A stretch of DNA of 50,962 nt, from contig JAICUQ010000006.1 in the NCBI GenBank assembly GCA_025935755.1, positions 1 through 50,962 on the forward strand, given 5' to 3'. Of the stretch, positions 25,087-32,764 are shown piece by piece. The notes beneath the pieces are model-generated. The model was not told where the DNA came from. It saw only the letters and a list, made by a program, of their open reading frames with translations, and did not search any database. Position numbers and translations under genes: made by a program. This DNA is from Chthoniobacterales bacterium. GTDB lineage: Bacteria; Verrucomicrobiota; Verrucomicrobiia; Chthoniobacterales; UBA10450. Each line of letters begins with the position of its first letter. The stretch's first letter is position 1.

Positions 25087-25463
25087 TCAACTCTAAAGTC
25101 GGTTTTAACAGGCCGGTTGGCCGCCTCTGAACAGCGGACCGGCGATCATCGGCCTGGGGGCCTGAAACCGTCTCAACCAGGCAGCCCCACCGGGTTAAAT
25201 GAACTTGACTGTGAACGGCGCGTTTGCCGGGTTGTTTTTCCACGTTCATTCACCGACTTAGAACTGCCGCTTCGCAGAGCCACGCCGTGAACCGGCCAAG
25301 CGTAATTCGCGTCAAGACTTTCTCAATCGGCAAATCGACAGGCGCTCGTTAGGGACCTGAACGATTCCGTCGCGCCTTCCGATACGAGTAGTGGAGCTGA
25401 ACCGTTACCAGATTCTACACCGGCCGGCGTGTGTTTGACGCTTCGCGCGCGCCAAATACGCTG
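25087..25463. other. Intergenic gap between divergent genes
   Basis: About 377 bp upstream of the 3-hydroxyanthranilate dioxygenase and of the L,D-transpeptidase. It contains short GC-rich dyads (GGCCGGTTGGCC, AGGCCCCCAGGCC on the opposite strand) but no gene or clear promoter that I can support. Confidence 0.5.
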
Positions 25464-26003
25464 ATGTCTATGACCAAAGTGCAATCGCCAATCAACCTGG
25501 AGAAGTGGATTGAAGAAAACGCCGACAAATTCAAGCCACCAGTAAGCAACCGGTATCTTTATGACGGCCGCGATTTTTTTGTGATGGTCATCAAAGGTCC
25601 CAACGCGCGAAACGATTTTCACCTGGTCGATTCGGAAGAATATTTTTATCAGCTCAAAGGCGACATAAAGGTGCGTATCAGGGAAGGCGATCGCATGGTC
25701 GATCACATTATCCGCGAAGGCGAAACATTTTTCATTCCGCCGAATGTGCCGCACTCGCCCCAGCGTCCGCCCGATACCATCGGTTTAGTTGTGGAGCGCC
25801 GCAGGCCCCCCGGTGAAAAGGAGCACGTGATTTTCTATTGCGAAAATTGCGGAGCGCTGGTTGAAGACATCCACTTCGATTGCGCAGATATCGTCGACCA
25901 TTTTAGCAAAGCAATGCTCGAATTCTGGAGCGACGACGCGCGTCGGACTTGCAAAAAGTGTGGTAAAAAAGTGGAAAAAGCGCAGCCTGTAAAGGCGCTG
26001 TAG
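25464..26003 (+). CDS. nbaC: 3-hydroxyanthranilate 3,4-dioxygenase
   Basis: Opens the ring of 3-hydroxyanthranilate to 2-amino-3-carboxymuconate semialdehyde. About 179 residues from the ATG at 25464 (or 25470). Cupin motifs: NDFHLVDSEEYFYQLKGDIK (iron ligands His and Glu), FFIPPNVPHSPQRP (third His), then the bacterial C-terminal rubredoxin-like metal site CENCG ... CKKCGKK. The stop codon TAG lies at the edge of a repeat (26013-26070). Followed after 76 bp by the next enzyme of the route on the same strand. The eukaryote-style name is HAAO. Confidence 0.94.
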   Translation: MSMTKVQSPINLEKWIEENADKFKPPVSNRYLYDGRDFFVMVIKGPNARNDFHLVDSEEYFYQLKGDIKVRIREGDRMVDHIIREGETFFIPPNVPHSPQRPPDTIGLVVERRRPPGEKEHVIFYCENCGALVEDIHFDCADIVDHFSKAMLEFWSDDARRTCKKCGKKVEKAQPVKAL

Positions 26004-26012
26004 CATCAACAT

Positions 26013-26070
26013 TGTAGGCGTCTGTGTCAGACGCCTTTCAACGTTGGCGTTTCACAGAAACGCCCTACAA
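26013..26070. repeat. Double palindrome of the TGTAGGCGTCTG family
   Basis: TGTAGGCGTCTGTGTCAGAC then GCC, followed by a second dyad GGCGTTTCACAGAAACGCC and CTACAA. It fills the space between the dioxygenase and decarboxylase genes of one operon and could modulate read-through or mRNA stability. Confidence 0.8.
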
Positions 26071-26079
26071 TTCCAGCCG

Positions 26080-27114
26080 GTGAAAATTGATCTGCACACC
26101 CATATTCTGCCGCGCGAGTGGCCGGACCTCGATTCCAAATACGGCTATGGCGGTTTTGTGCGACTGGATCATCACAAGCCGTGCTGCGCGCGCATGATGG
26201 TGGGCGGTCGTTTTTTTCGGAACATCAACGAAAATGTATGGGAGCCAACACGTCGAATCGAAGAGATGGAGGAGGCAGGCGTTTCGATGCAGGTCCTTTC
26301 TACCGTTCCGGTGATGTTCAGTTATTGGGCAAAACCGGCAGATGGACTCGATCTTTCCCGGCAGCTCAACGATCACATTGCCGAAGTGGTTCGTGATCAT
26401 CCGACGAGATTCACTGGTCTTGGAACAATTCCAATGCAGGATCCCGATCTTGCCGCAGCGGAGCTGGAACGCTGCATCAAAGAACTTGGCCTGCGAGGCG
26501 TCGAGATCGGAACGCACGTTGATGCGAATCCGGATTTCGGACGGGTAGAAACTCTCAACCTGGATGACGCAGCGCTTCGGCCGGTCTGGAGCACCGCCGA
26601 AGAACTCGATGCCGGGATCTTTGTTCATCCATGGGATATGCTGGGCAGCGAGCGCATGCCGAAATATTGGCTGCCGTGGCTGGTCGCCATGCCGGCTGAA
26701 ACATCTCTTGCGATCTGTTCGATGATTTTCGGAGGAGTATTCGAGCGGTTCCCAAAGTTGCGCGTCGCGTTTGCTCACGGCGGCGGTTCGTTTCCGTTCA
26801 CCATTGGCCGGGTTGACCACGCATTTCGTGTGCGACCTGATGTGGTCGCGGCGGAAAACAGCGTAAGTCCACGCCAGTATCTGGCGCATAACGGAATGCC
26901 CGCGCGGTTTTATGTCGATTCACTTCTTCATGACGCCGACGCTCTGGGCTTGCTTCTCAAATTGTTCGGCGCTGAACGAATCGCTTTCGGTTCGGATTAC
27001 CCTTTCTCGTTAGGCGAAACGCAGCCGGGTAAACTGATCGAATCCATGAAGCTTCACGAGAAAGAGAAAGAACAAATGTTTTCGGAGACGGTGCGCGAAT
27101 TTCTTCGGCTTTGA
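26080..27114 (+). CDS. nbaD: 2-amino-3-carboxymuconate-6-semialdehyde decarboxylase (ACMSD)
   Basis: Decarboxylates the product of the preceding dioxygenase and so diverts it from quinolinate and NAD synthesis. About 344 residues from GTG at 26080, giving VKIDLHTHILPREWP; a TTG at 26044 would lie inside the repeat. Amidohydrolase-fold metal ligands: HTH near the N-terminus, FVHPWDMLG, FAHGGGSFPFTIGR and FGSDYPFSLGE. Very typical ACMSD segments are EMEEAGVSMQVLSTVPVMFS and YWLPWLVAMPAETSLA. Confidence 0.95.
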   Translation: MKIDLHTHILPREWPDLDSKYGYGGFVRLDHHKPCCARMMVGGRFFRNINENVWEPTRRIEEMEEAGVSMQVLSTVPVMFSYWAKPADGLDLSRQLNDHIAEVVRDHPTRFTGLGTIPMQDPDLAAAELERCIKELGLRGVEIGTHVDANPDFGRVETLNLDDAALRPVWSTAEELDAGIFVHPWDMLGSERMPKYWLPWLVAMPAETSLAICSMIFGGVFERFPKLRVAFAHGGGSFPFTIGRVDHAFRVRPDVVAAENSVSPRQYLAHNGMPARFYVDSLLHDADALGLLLKLFGAERIAFGSDYPFSLGETQPGKLIESMKLHEKEKEQMFSETVREFLRL

Positions 27115-27218
27115 TGATGAGAGCGATGGAACGATGAAGCGTTGAAGGATTAAAGGAGCTAATATTCCGACCGCTTTAAGGGTTTAACCCGGGTCAACGC
27201 TTCAACGGCGCGTTAGCG

Positions 27219-28004
27219 TTACATTTCGTGCCGGATGGCCCAGAGATCGGGGAAGATCGGCCTGAATAGTGATTCCTTCAAAAACGGCACACCCGGCGAT
27301 CCGCCCGTGCCTTTCTTCGCGCCGATGGTGCGCTCGACGAGTTTGACGTGTCGATAACGCCACTCCTGCAGGCCTTCATCGAAATCGGTCATCAATTCGA
27401 ACAGGATCGAGCATTCGGGCGAAGTCTTGTAAAGGCGCAGAATCTCTTTCTGCACCAGTTCGTTTGGTCCGTTCGGTTGCGTCAGGTCGCGATTCTTCAA
27501 CTCGGCCGGGATCTGTGCACCTCGTGTCTCGAGAAAATCATAGAAGCGATCCACCACCGTCGCTTCATGCAGCCGTTGCTTCATGCGATCGTATCCTGGA
27601 AAATCAGGCTTCACATAAGACAGGGTCGAGGCGCGTTTGTATCCGAGCAGAAATTCCAGTTCACGAAATTGGATCGACTGAAAACCTGACGCAGTCTCAA
27701 GTCGATCGCGGAAGCTCGAAAACGATGATGGCGTCATTGTTTCTAAAATGTCCAGCTGCGCCACCAACACCTTCATGATTGTCCGCGTGCGTTTGAACGC
27801 GTGAATCGCCCCGAAGAGGTCCCCGGCAGAAAAATCCCGTTTTATCCTTTCGAACTCATGCAGGAGCTGCTTGAACCAGAGTTCGTAAGTCTGATGAATG
27901 ATGATGAACAGCATCTCGTCGTGCTCGGGCGGCGTTGACCGCGGGTTCTGAAGCGTCAACAGCTTCTCAAGATCGAGATAGTTCGCGTAAGTAAGCGGCG
28001 GCAT
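27219..28004 (-). CDS. kynA: Tryptophan 2,3-dioxygenase
   Basis: Heme enzyme that turns tryptophan into N-formylkynurenine, the first step of the kynurenine route. 261 residues. Characteristic TYANYLDLEKLLTLQNPRS, HDEMLFIIIHQTYELWFKQL (distal His in FIIIHQTYELWFKQ), FQSIQFRELEFLLGYK and EWRYRHVKLVERTIGAKKGT with the proximal His in the RHVKLVER segment. Convergent with the ACMSD gene, so the cluster has at least two transcription units. Confidence 0.96.
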   Translation of the reverse strand: MPPLTYANYLDLEKLLTLQNPRSTPPEHDEMLFIIIHQTYELWFKQLLHEFERIKRDFSAGDLFGAIHAFKRTRTIMKVLVAQLDILETMTPSSFSSFRDRLETASGFQSIQFRELEFLLGYKRASTLSYVKPDFPGYDRMKQRLHEATVVDRFYDFLETRGAQIPAELKNRDLTQPNGPNELVQKEILRLYKTSPECSILFELMTDFDEGLQEWRYRHVKLVERTIGAKKGTGGSPGVPFLKESLFRPIFPDLWAIRHEM

Positions 28005-28285
28005 AAGCTCATGCTCGCTTCAAGGCTGCAACGATTCAACGTTTTAAAGCTTCGACCGGCATACGGTCCGTTCTCGACAGCGCACAGCGGCACAACTATG
28101 GATTCGTCGTACGTGAAAGTCTTCCGGGGTAAAACCGGAATTCGAGGTTCAATCGTTAATCAATGAAGCGTTGAAGCGTTGAAGCGTTGAATCGGCGAGT
28201 TCGACAGCTTGCGGGGAGGCGAAGGCGCTCACATCGCGGTGCGACGATCTGACGAGCTGAACGAAAGACGACGAGCTCGCCTCGC
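28005..28285. other. Upstream region of kynA with octamer repeats
   Basis: Contains a short tandem tract TGAAGCGTTGAAGCGTTGAA at about 28165-28190, also seen once-only at 27136-27146 on the other side of kynA and as inverted AACGCTTCAACG at 27195-27207. No gene seen. Confidence 0.5.
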
Positions 28286-28749
28286 TTAGCCTGGTTGCTT
28301 CTGTTGCAACAATCGCTTTAGCCTAACGACATCCGCCCCGATCCTGCTCCGGCGGTGTTTCTTTAGTGGCGATCAATGTTTTCAGATCGACATACGGCAC
28401 GTCGACGCCATCGATCTTAACATTTGAGCGCAGAGCCGATCGCGTCGTTAAACGAAATTCTCCAGGCGCTTCGGCTCACGTCCACCTCTACGTCATCGGC
28501 AATTTTCACTATAACGTTTTCCAACAGATCGCGCGGCGTGAGCTCCCTGGCTGCGCCGTCTTCCATTTCCGACAGAGCAGCGGTCACTCTCTTGAGATTC
28601 TCTTCAGAGTCTTCCAGCAAAATATCTACGTCTTCGGTCGTCCGGATGAGTCCATGCAAGATGCAGGCGTGTCCACCGATTACGAGATATTTGGCCGAAT
28701 GGGTGTTCAGCAACGAACAAACGCGCAGCAACGGATCAGTTTCAGCCAC
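28286..28749 (-). pseudogene. Frameshifted nucleotidyltransferase-like protein (AbiEii/DUF6036 type)
   Basis: GTG start at 28749. The first frame gives about 105 good residues (KYLVIGGHACILHGLIRTTE, DVDILLEDS, IADDVEVDVS) with the nucleotidyltransferase GGHA and DVD motifs. It stops at TAA 28417 in GSALKC, but the adjacent frame continues as KIDGVDVPYVDLKTLIATKE, and a second shift gives ADVVRLKRLLQQKQPG then TAA at 28286. That is the usual C-terminus of this family (LKTLI...K, then DxxDxxxL). So two single-base indels break an otherwise intact gene, or they are assembly errors. Such proteins often act in toxin-antitoxin-like pairs with the preceding gene. Confidence 0.75.
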
Positions 28750-28755
28750 AATTCC

Positions 28756-29097
28756 TCACCACAGACGCGGGTTCAGCTGCGCGCGCCGCCATTCTTCATA
28801 GCGCTCGCGAGTGGGCGCCTTGAACACAAAACCACGTGGCTGGGGATGGGGGTCAATCGCTGGACACGCCGCCAAAGCTTCAGCGCGCGTCGATGGCTCT
28901 CTATCGGTCCAGTGCTGATCGTGTCTTTGCCTACGACTTTCGTTGCAGTATCGATCCAGTCCGGTTGCATTTATTTACCAGTCTTATCCTTTGACGTGCG
29001 ATCCTCAACTCCAAGGTTAAAAGTAGCCGGCTTGCCCATCAAGAGCTCTAAGGATTTGTCATAATCAAAGATTGATGCGACGCCGAGGTTCAATCAT
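28756..29097 (-). pseudogene. Probable partner of the nucleotidyltransferase, frameshifted, family unknown
   Basis: On the minus strand a frame with no ATG reads GLDRYCNESRRQRHDQHWTD, then EALAACPAIDPHPQPRGFVF and KAPTRERYEEWRRAQLNPRL W, ending in TGA 6 bp before the nucleotidyltransferase start. A one-base shift in an A-run at about 28971 would join it to FDYDKSLELLMGKPATFNLG and VEDRTSKDKTGK upstream, with a start at TTG 29093 or ATG 29097. An overlapping 65-codon ATG ORF (28773-28970) in another frame exists and I prefer it less. Reading is tentative. Confidence 0.45.
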
Positions 29098-29129
29098 GCT
29101 TCGCCTCGAACTTCCCGGGAAAGAATCTT

Positions 29130-29624
29130 ATGAGAAGAACGATCGTTGGCTTCGCCATTTTGACTGTTACTTACGCCAGCGTGTGCTGCGTGAGCGCTGG
29201 GGACAAGATCGATGTCCCAAAAGTCGTTACCAAGCCTGACGTCGAGAAAATTTTACACGCCGCGGTCAAAGAGGCAAAGGGCCACAATAAGAATGGCGCT
29301 GACGGCTACTACGAATCGGAGTGGAGTTATCGTACGATTGAGGGCGATAAAGGATTGTATTTCGACGTTCTGTATCCGGGGCAAGGCGCTCCGCCGCACC
29401 TTACTCAAACGATGTTTTCCATGCTGCCCGCCGACAAGAGCAAATCGACTCCGGTGCACGGGCTTGGTGATCAAGCGATTTTCTGTCCTAACGAGACGGG
29501 CATGGCAATGTTACATGTTGTGAAGGGCGACATCCTGATCACGATCGGATTTCACGGTCATGCTCCGAAGGAGGTTCTCGATACCGAGAAATCGATGGCC
29601 ACAAAAATCCTCGCCAACCTATAG
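29130..29624 (+). CDS. Secreted protein of unknown function
   Basis: 164 residues with a signal peptide (MRRTIVGFAILTVTYASVCC, cut after VSAG). The mature protein has KPDVEKILHAAVKEAKGHNK, a Tyr/Trp-rich strand region (GYYESEWSYRTIEG) and a C-terminal part PVHGLGDQAIFCPNETGMAM then LHVVKGDILITIGF. This resembles a group of small exported proteins with a GLGDxA motif whose role is unknown. Convergent with the Rieske oxygenase gene. Confidence 0.75.
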   Translation: MRRTIVGFAILTVTYASVCCVSAGDKIDVPKVVTKPDVEKILHAAVKEAKGHNKNGADGYYESEWSYRTIEGDKGLYFDVLYPGQGAPPHLTQTMFSMLPADKSKSTPVHGLGDQAIFCPNETGMAMLHVVKGDILITIGFHGHAPKEVLDTEKSMATKILANL

Positions 29625-29703
29625 GGGGTTGCATGGCCTTCCGATCGGCCACGCTGGAAAAGGCGCTTAGAGAGTCGGGATTTCAAAGAGCCTTGGATAC
29701 AGC

Positions 29704-30846
29704 TCAGCTCACCTGCCGCAGGTAGTAGTCGTCCCACGCTGCCGGAATGCTTTCGCGTGCCGAATACGGCCCCGACTCGTAAGCCCGTGACGCGATGCCT
29801 TGCTGACTCAATTCACACACGTGCCAGTCTTGTTTGTTGACCATGTCCCAAAACTTAATGGCATCGTTCGGATCGAAATCGCTACGTTTGAACGCTTCCG
29901 GATTAAAGAACCAATCGCACAAGATCAGTGTTCGTTGCGGCGACTGCGGTTGAAGTTGATGCACCATGGCGTAATCCGGATGCAGACTGAGCAGCATGTT
30001 TGGGAAAATGGAGTAATAGAAGACGAACTTGAAATCATCGTCGCCGAAATCACCAACGGGCAGCGCGCAGGCATTTCCACTCATCGTCAGGCTTTTGCCG
30101 CTCGCAATCCGCATAAAGCCACCCAGGAACGGCCCGTCGGTCAGATCATTCTCTGCAGAGTCGTAGGGCGAAATTTTCGACAACTCCGGATGCACGCCCA
30201 GGCAGTGGTAGCATTCCGAGTAGTTTTGAAACATCAACTTCCAATTTGCGTGCACGTCGTACTCGATGCGTTTGGCCGCGCGCAATCCGGCCAGGTTCCA
30301 CCGCGAAAATTTTCCGTCCAGTGGCTCAAACCATTTCTCCAGCGACATGTAGCCGCCTCGCTCTGTCGAGGCGTCTTCCAGATTCAGGAAAATAAAACCT
30401 TCCCAAAGACCAAGCCGCGCCGGCTTCAGCGGATATTCAGTCTTGTTAAATCCCGGCGTTTCATCCATGTGCGGCGCGCCGAGCAATCGACCATCCAGGG
30501 CGTACGTCCAGGCGTGGTAGGGACACCGAATCGCTGAAGCATGACCACTTTGCTCTTCGCAAAGTCGCGCACCGCGATGACGGCAAACGTTGTAAAACGC
30601 GCGGATCGTCGATCGTTGATCCTTCGCGACGACCAAGCTTTCGCCATTTACTTCGGCGAGGAAATAGTCGCCCGGTTCTGCGAGCTGGGTTTGATGACCC
30701 ACCAACACCCAATTCGTCGCGAAAATCTTCTCCAACTCTCTGGCGAAAAACTCCTGCGAAACAAAATACTGCTGCGGCAGCGTCTTGGGGCGGGGCTGAA
30801 CAGTCGCACCCGCGTTGAGAAATGCTTGCGTTGATCTCGTTTCCAT
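29704..30846 (-). CDS. Rieske-type aromatic ring-hydroxylating oxygenase alpha subunit (GbcA-like)
   Basis: 380 residues from ATG 30846; TTG at 30873 is an alternative. N-terminal Rieske [2Fe-2S] domain with CRHRGARLCEEQSGHAS then IRCPYHAWTY (C-x-H ... C-x2-H). C-terminal SRPBCC catalytic domain with the mononuclear-iron motif NYSECYHCLGVHPEL. Length and CPYHAWTY context resemble glycine betaine or carnitine monooxygenases as much as aromatic dioxygenases. The substrate cannot be told. No reductase or ferredoxin gene is next to it, so it must borrow electrons from elsewhere. Confidence 0.9.
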   Translation of the reverse strand: METRSTQAFLNAGATVQPRPKTLPQQYFVSQEFFARELEKIFATNWVLVGHQTQLAEPGDYFLAEVNGESLVVAKDQRSTIRAFYNVCRHRGARLCEEQSGHASAIRCPYHAWTYALDGRLLGAPHMDETPGFNKTEYPLKPARLGLWEGFIFLNLEDASTERGGYMSLEKWFEPLDGKFSRWNLAGLRAAKRIEYDVHANWKLMFQNYSECYHCLGVHPELSKISPYDSAENDLTDGPFLGGFMRIASGKSLTMSGNACALPVGDFGDDDFKFVFYYSIFPNMLLSLHPDYAMVHQLQPQSPQRTLILCDWFFNPEAFKRSDFDPNDAIKFWDMVNKQDWHVCELSQQGIASRAYESGPYSARESIPAAWDDYYLRQVS

Positions 30847-31148
30847 CAATCGAGCAATGCTCGCATGTTGCAAGCGCGGCCGTCAATCGGCGGGTGAATC
30901 ACTGAATGGCCTTCGACTTCTGCTTTGGTAACTGGCGGGTATTTCTTTCCCGGGTACCGGGGCCGCGTTTCACCGTGAGCGCAACCTGTCGGACCGCATC
31001 AATGTTTTGGAGCGAGTCGATTATGGATGGACCCGAGTACACAACTGTTTTGTCCTTGGTCGGCAGCTGCGGCGACGCTGAAGGCGCGGCCGGTATGGCA
31101 AGAAACGCCGCTCCGGAGATCGCCCGGCACGCGAGACGCGTGCGCTCC
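30847..31148. other. Intergenic gap with partial GGGAGCGCACGCG repeat
   Basis: About 300 bp between two minus-strand genes. At 31110-31150 the minus strand reads GGGAGCGCACGCGTCTCGCG, a GC-rich repeat also seen in diverged form at about 50158-50206. After it an open frame of about 80 codons exists (through TKDKTVVYSGPSIIDSLQNI to a TGA at 30903-30905) but has no credible start codon; it may be the remnant of a truncated gene. Confidence 0.45.
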
Positions 31149-31592
31149 CTACGCCAGTACCGCTTGGTGAAACTCGTACCAATCGTCCAGATTGTTCAGG
31201 TTCACGGCGTCTTTTGGCAAAGAAGCGTCATCGGCAATGTTGCACGCACCCAGGATTCCCTTGCGGGTTTCGTCGTCGTGATTGTAGCCGCGCACCGCAG
31301 CATTGTGCTTTTCGACGGCGTCCCGATTCAATGATTTTGCGTTTTCCTTCACCCACGCCTCGAACTGCGGATAGGTTGGTTTACTTTGTCTGATGTAATC
31401 ACGTACTGCCTGCTCTTCGAGTCCGAGCGCGGCGAGGGTCATTGCGTCGAAACCTTTACCGACACCAGGGTAGCCGGGAGCGAGTTTCCCTGATTCTTCC
31501 AGCGAGACTTTCTGCCAAAGCCGCGGAAGATGCAGGACACCAAGTGGTCCGGCGATGCCGGAACTAATCATTGGAACGTATGTTTCAGCCAT
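31149..31592 (-). CDS. DUF5069 family protein
   Basis: 147 residues from ATG 31592 (MAETYVPMISSG); open to 31631. HLPRLWQKVSLEESGKLAPG, then GKGFDAMTLAALGLEEQAVR and YPQFEAWVKEN match my recollection of DUF5069. Predicted soluble. Function unknown. Confidence 0.78.
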   Translation of the reverse strand: MAETYVPMISSGIAGPLGVLHLPRLWQKVSLEESGKLAPGYPGVGKGFDAMTLAALGLEEQAVRDYIRQSKPTYPQFEAWVKENAKSLNRDAVEKHNAAVRGYNHDDETRKGILGACNIADDASLPKDAVNLNNLDDWYEFHQAVLA

Positions 31593-31772
31593 AGTACCAA
31601 CGTCGGTAATCCCATGCTGAACGGAATGCAAGTTGCCGCGGAGAGAAACGTCTGCGTCGCGACAAAAAGTGCGAGGCTGTCCTTCTGAGCGAGACGAAGC
31701 TGCAACGGCAGTCCCGAAGTTGTAGCCATGGCGCTCTGTCGCCGTCGGCTAACGGCAAACGCGGCCCCTATA

Positions 31773-31800
31773 TTGACGATATCGGATAATACGATATCGT
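31773..31800 (+). promoter_or_regulatory. Putative promoter with paired CGATATCG operator
   Basis: Two perfect 8-bp palindromes CGATATCG at 31777-31784 and 31792-31799, centres 15 bp apart, sit over a possible promoter TTGACG (31773-31778), 16-bp spacer, TATCGT (31795-31800). About 85 bp downstream starts an operon that ends in a MarR-type regulator, so this looks like its autoregulatory site. Inference from position and symmetry. Confidence 0.5.
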
Positions 31801-31844
31801 AATAAAGTATGAAGAGCCGCGCTCGTCGGAATTCTAGGTCTCGA

Positions 31845-31861
31845 CTGCCTTCGGCAGTGTC
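31845..31861 (+). other. Small hairpin and strong RBS ahead of the MarR operon
   Basis: GACTGCCTTCGGCAGT forms a tight stem-loop directly before AAAGGAGG (31863-31870). Best spacing from this ribosome site favours a start at CTG 31876 or the GTG at 31885. Confidence 0.4.
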
Positions 31862-31884
31862 GAAAGGAGGCTTCCCTGACTGAT

Positions 31885-32331
31885 GTGGAATTGACGCGTG
31901 CGTTGGAACGGGGCGAAATCCCTAAGGATGGCTTCCATCACGCTTCACACCTGCATGTGGCCTGGGTGTATCTCACCGAATCGTTGTCGGTGCAGGACGC
32001 TGCCAACAAGATGCGCCAGACCTTGCGCCGATTAACCGCTGCCGCCGGCCAATCAGAAAAATATCATGACACCATCACTTTGTTTTGGGTGCATCTTCTC
32101 GCTCAGGCACGGACAGTCGCGCGCGCAGAGAAATTGGAAGACGTCGTGGACGCAAATCCCCAATTGCTGGAAAAGGATTTTCCGCTCGCTTACTATTCAG
32201 CCGATCGGCTTTTCAGTGAGGAAGCGCGAGCTTCATGGATGGAGCCGGATCTAAAGCCGCTTTCAATCGATGCCATTGCGATTTGTTCACCCAGTGCACC
32301 GCGCGACACACCGAATCGGTCTTTATCTTGA
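31885..32331 (+). CDS. Conserved hypothetical protein, first gene of MarR operon
   Basis: 148 residues from GTG 31885 (a CTG three codons upstream fits the AGGAGG better). Features: FHHASHLHVAWVYLTE, YHDTITLFWVHLLAQAR and a late ANPQLLEKDFPLAYYSADRL. This His/Trp-rich helical layout is known to me from uncharacterised proteins in many phyla. Its 3' end overlaps the MarR gene by 62 bp in another frame. No function can be given. Confidence 0.72.
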   Translation: MELTRALERGEIPKDGFHHASHLHVAWVYLTESLSVQDAANKMRQTLRRLTAAAGQSEKYHDTITLFWVHLLAQARTVARAEKLEDVVDANPQLLEKDFPLAYYSADRLFSEEARASWMEPDLKPLSIDAIAICSPSAPRDTPNRSLS

Positions 32332-32749
32332 CGACTTAGAGGAGCCGGGTCTGACGCAGGGCGAAGCGCATATCCTGGCGCTTCTGGCTTGTTCAGGTCC
32401 AGCCAATGTAGCTCATCTCCATGGCGGGCTCGCGCATAAGAGATCGACTTTAACCAGTATCCTCGATCGCCTCGCAAAACGTGGACTGATCACCAGGGCA
32501 GTCGGCAAAACAGATCGGCGCACATTTGTGGTGCGACCGACGGCGAAAGGACGAAGACTCGCGCAGCGCGTTCGGCACCATTTGTCCGTTTTGGAACGCG
32601 CAGTTAGCGGTCGCGTTAGCGCGGCCGACATCAAAGGTTTTAACAAAGTCGTGGCAGCCCTCGAGCAGGAAGCACATAGACGCTGTGGTTACAGGGACAC
32701 CCTTCAGAACCGGAACCGAAAAAAGGGAGCAGTTAGACCGGGCCGTTAA
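32270..32749 (+). CDS. MarR family transcriptional regulator
   Basis: 159 residues. Winged-helix core: LTQGEAHILALLACSGPANV, AHLHGGLAHKRSTLTSILDR and LAKRGLITRAVGKTDRRTFV with the wing Asp-Arg-Arg typical of MarR. The N-terminus HRATHRIGLYLDDLEE supports the ATG at 32270 despite the 62-bp overlap with the preceding gene. Likely represses its own operon through the paired CGATATCG site upstream. Convergent with the kynurenine monooxygenase gene, 15 bp apart. Confidence 0.88.
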   Translation: MPLRFVHPVHRATHRIGLYLDDLEEPGLTQGEAHILALLACSGPANVAHLHGGLAHKRSTLTSILDRLAKRGLITRAVGKTDRRTFVVRPTAKGRRLAQRVRHHLSVLERAVSGRVSAADIKGFNKVVAALEQEAHRRCGYRDTLQNRNRKKGAVRPGR

Positions 32750-32764
32750 CTGATGTAATTGCGG

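Noticed and set aside
28773-28970. 65-codon minus-strand ORF starting MQPDWIDTATKV
   Set aside because: The overlapping frame that ends LNPRLW then TGA just before the nucleotidyltransferase start looks more like protein; kept only as an alternative in the pseudogene entry.
28366-29064. 232-codon + strand ORF
   Set aside because: Antisense to the nucleotidyltransferase module; no family motifs, no signal peptide, and the minus-strand reading shows clear GGHA and DVD motifs.
30903-31148. Start-less 80-codon open frame with TKDKTVVYSGPSIIDS
   Set aside because: No start codon upstream of the plausible part and its 5' end is a GC-rich repeat; left as a note in the gap entry.
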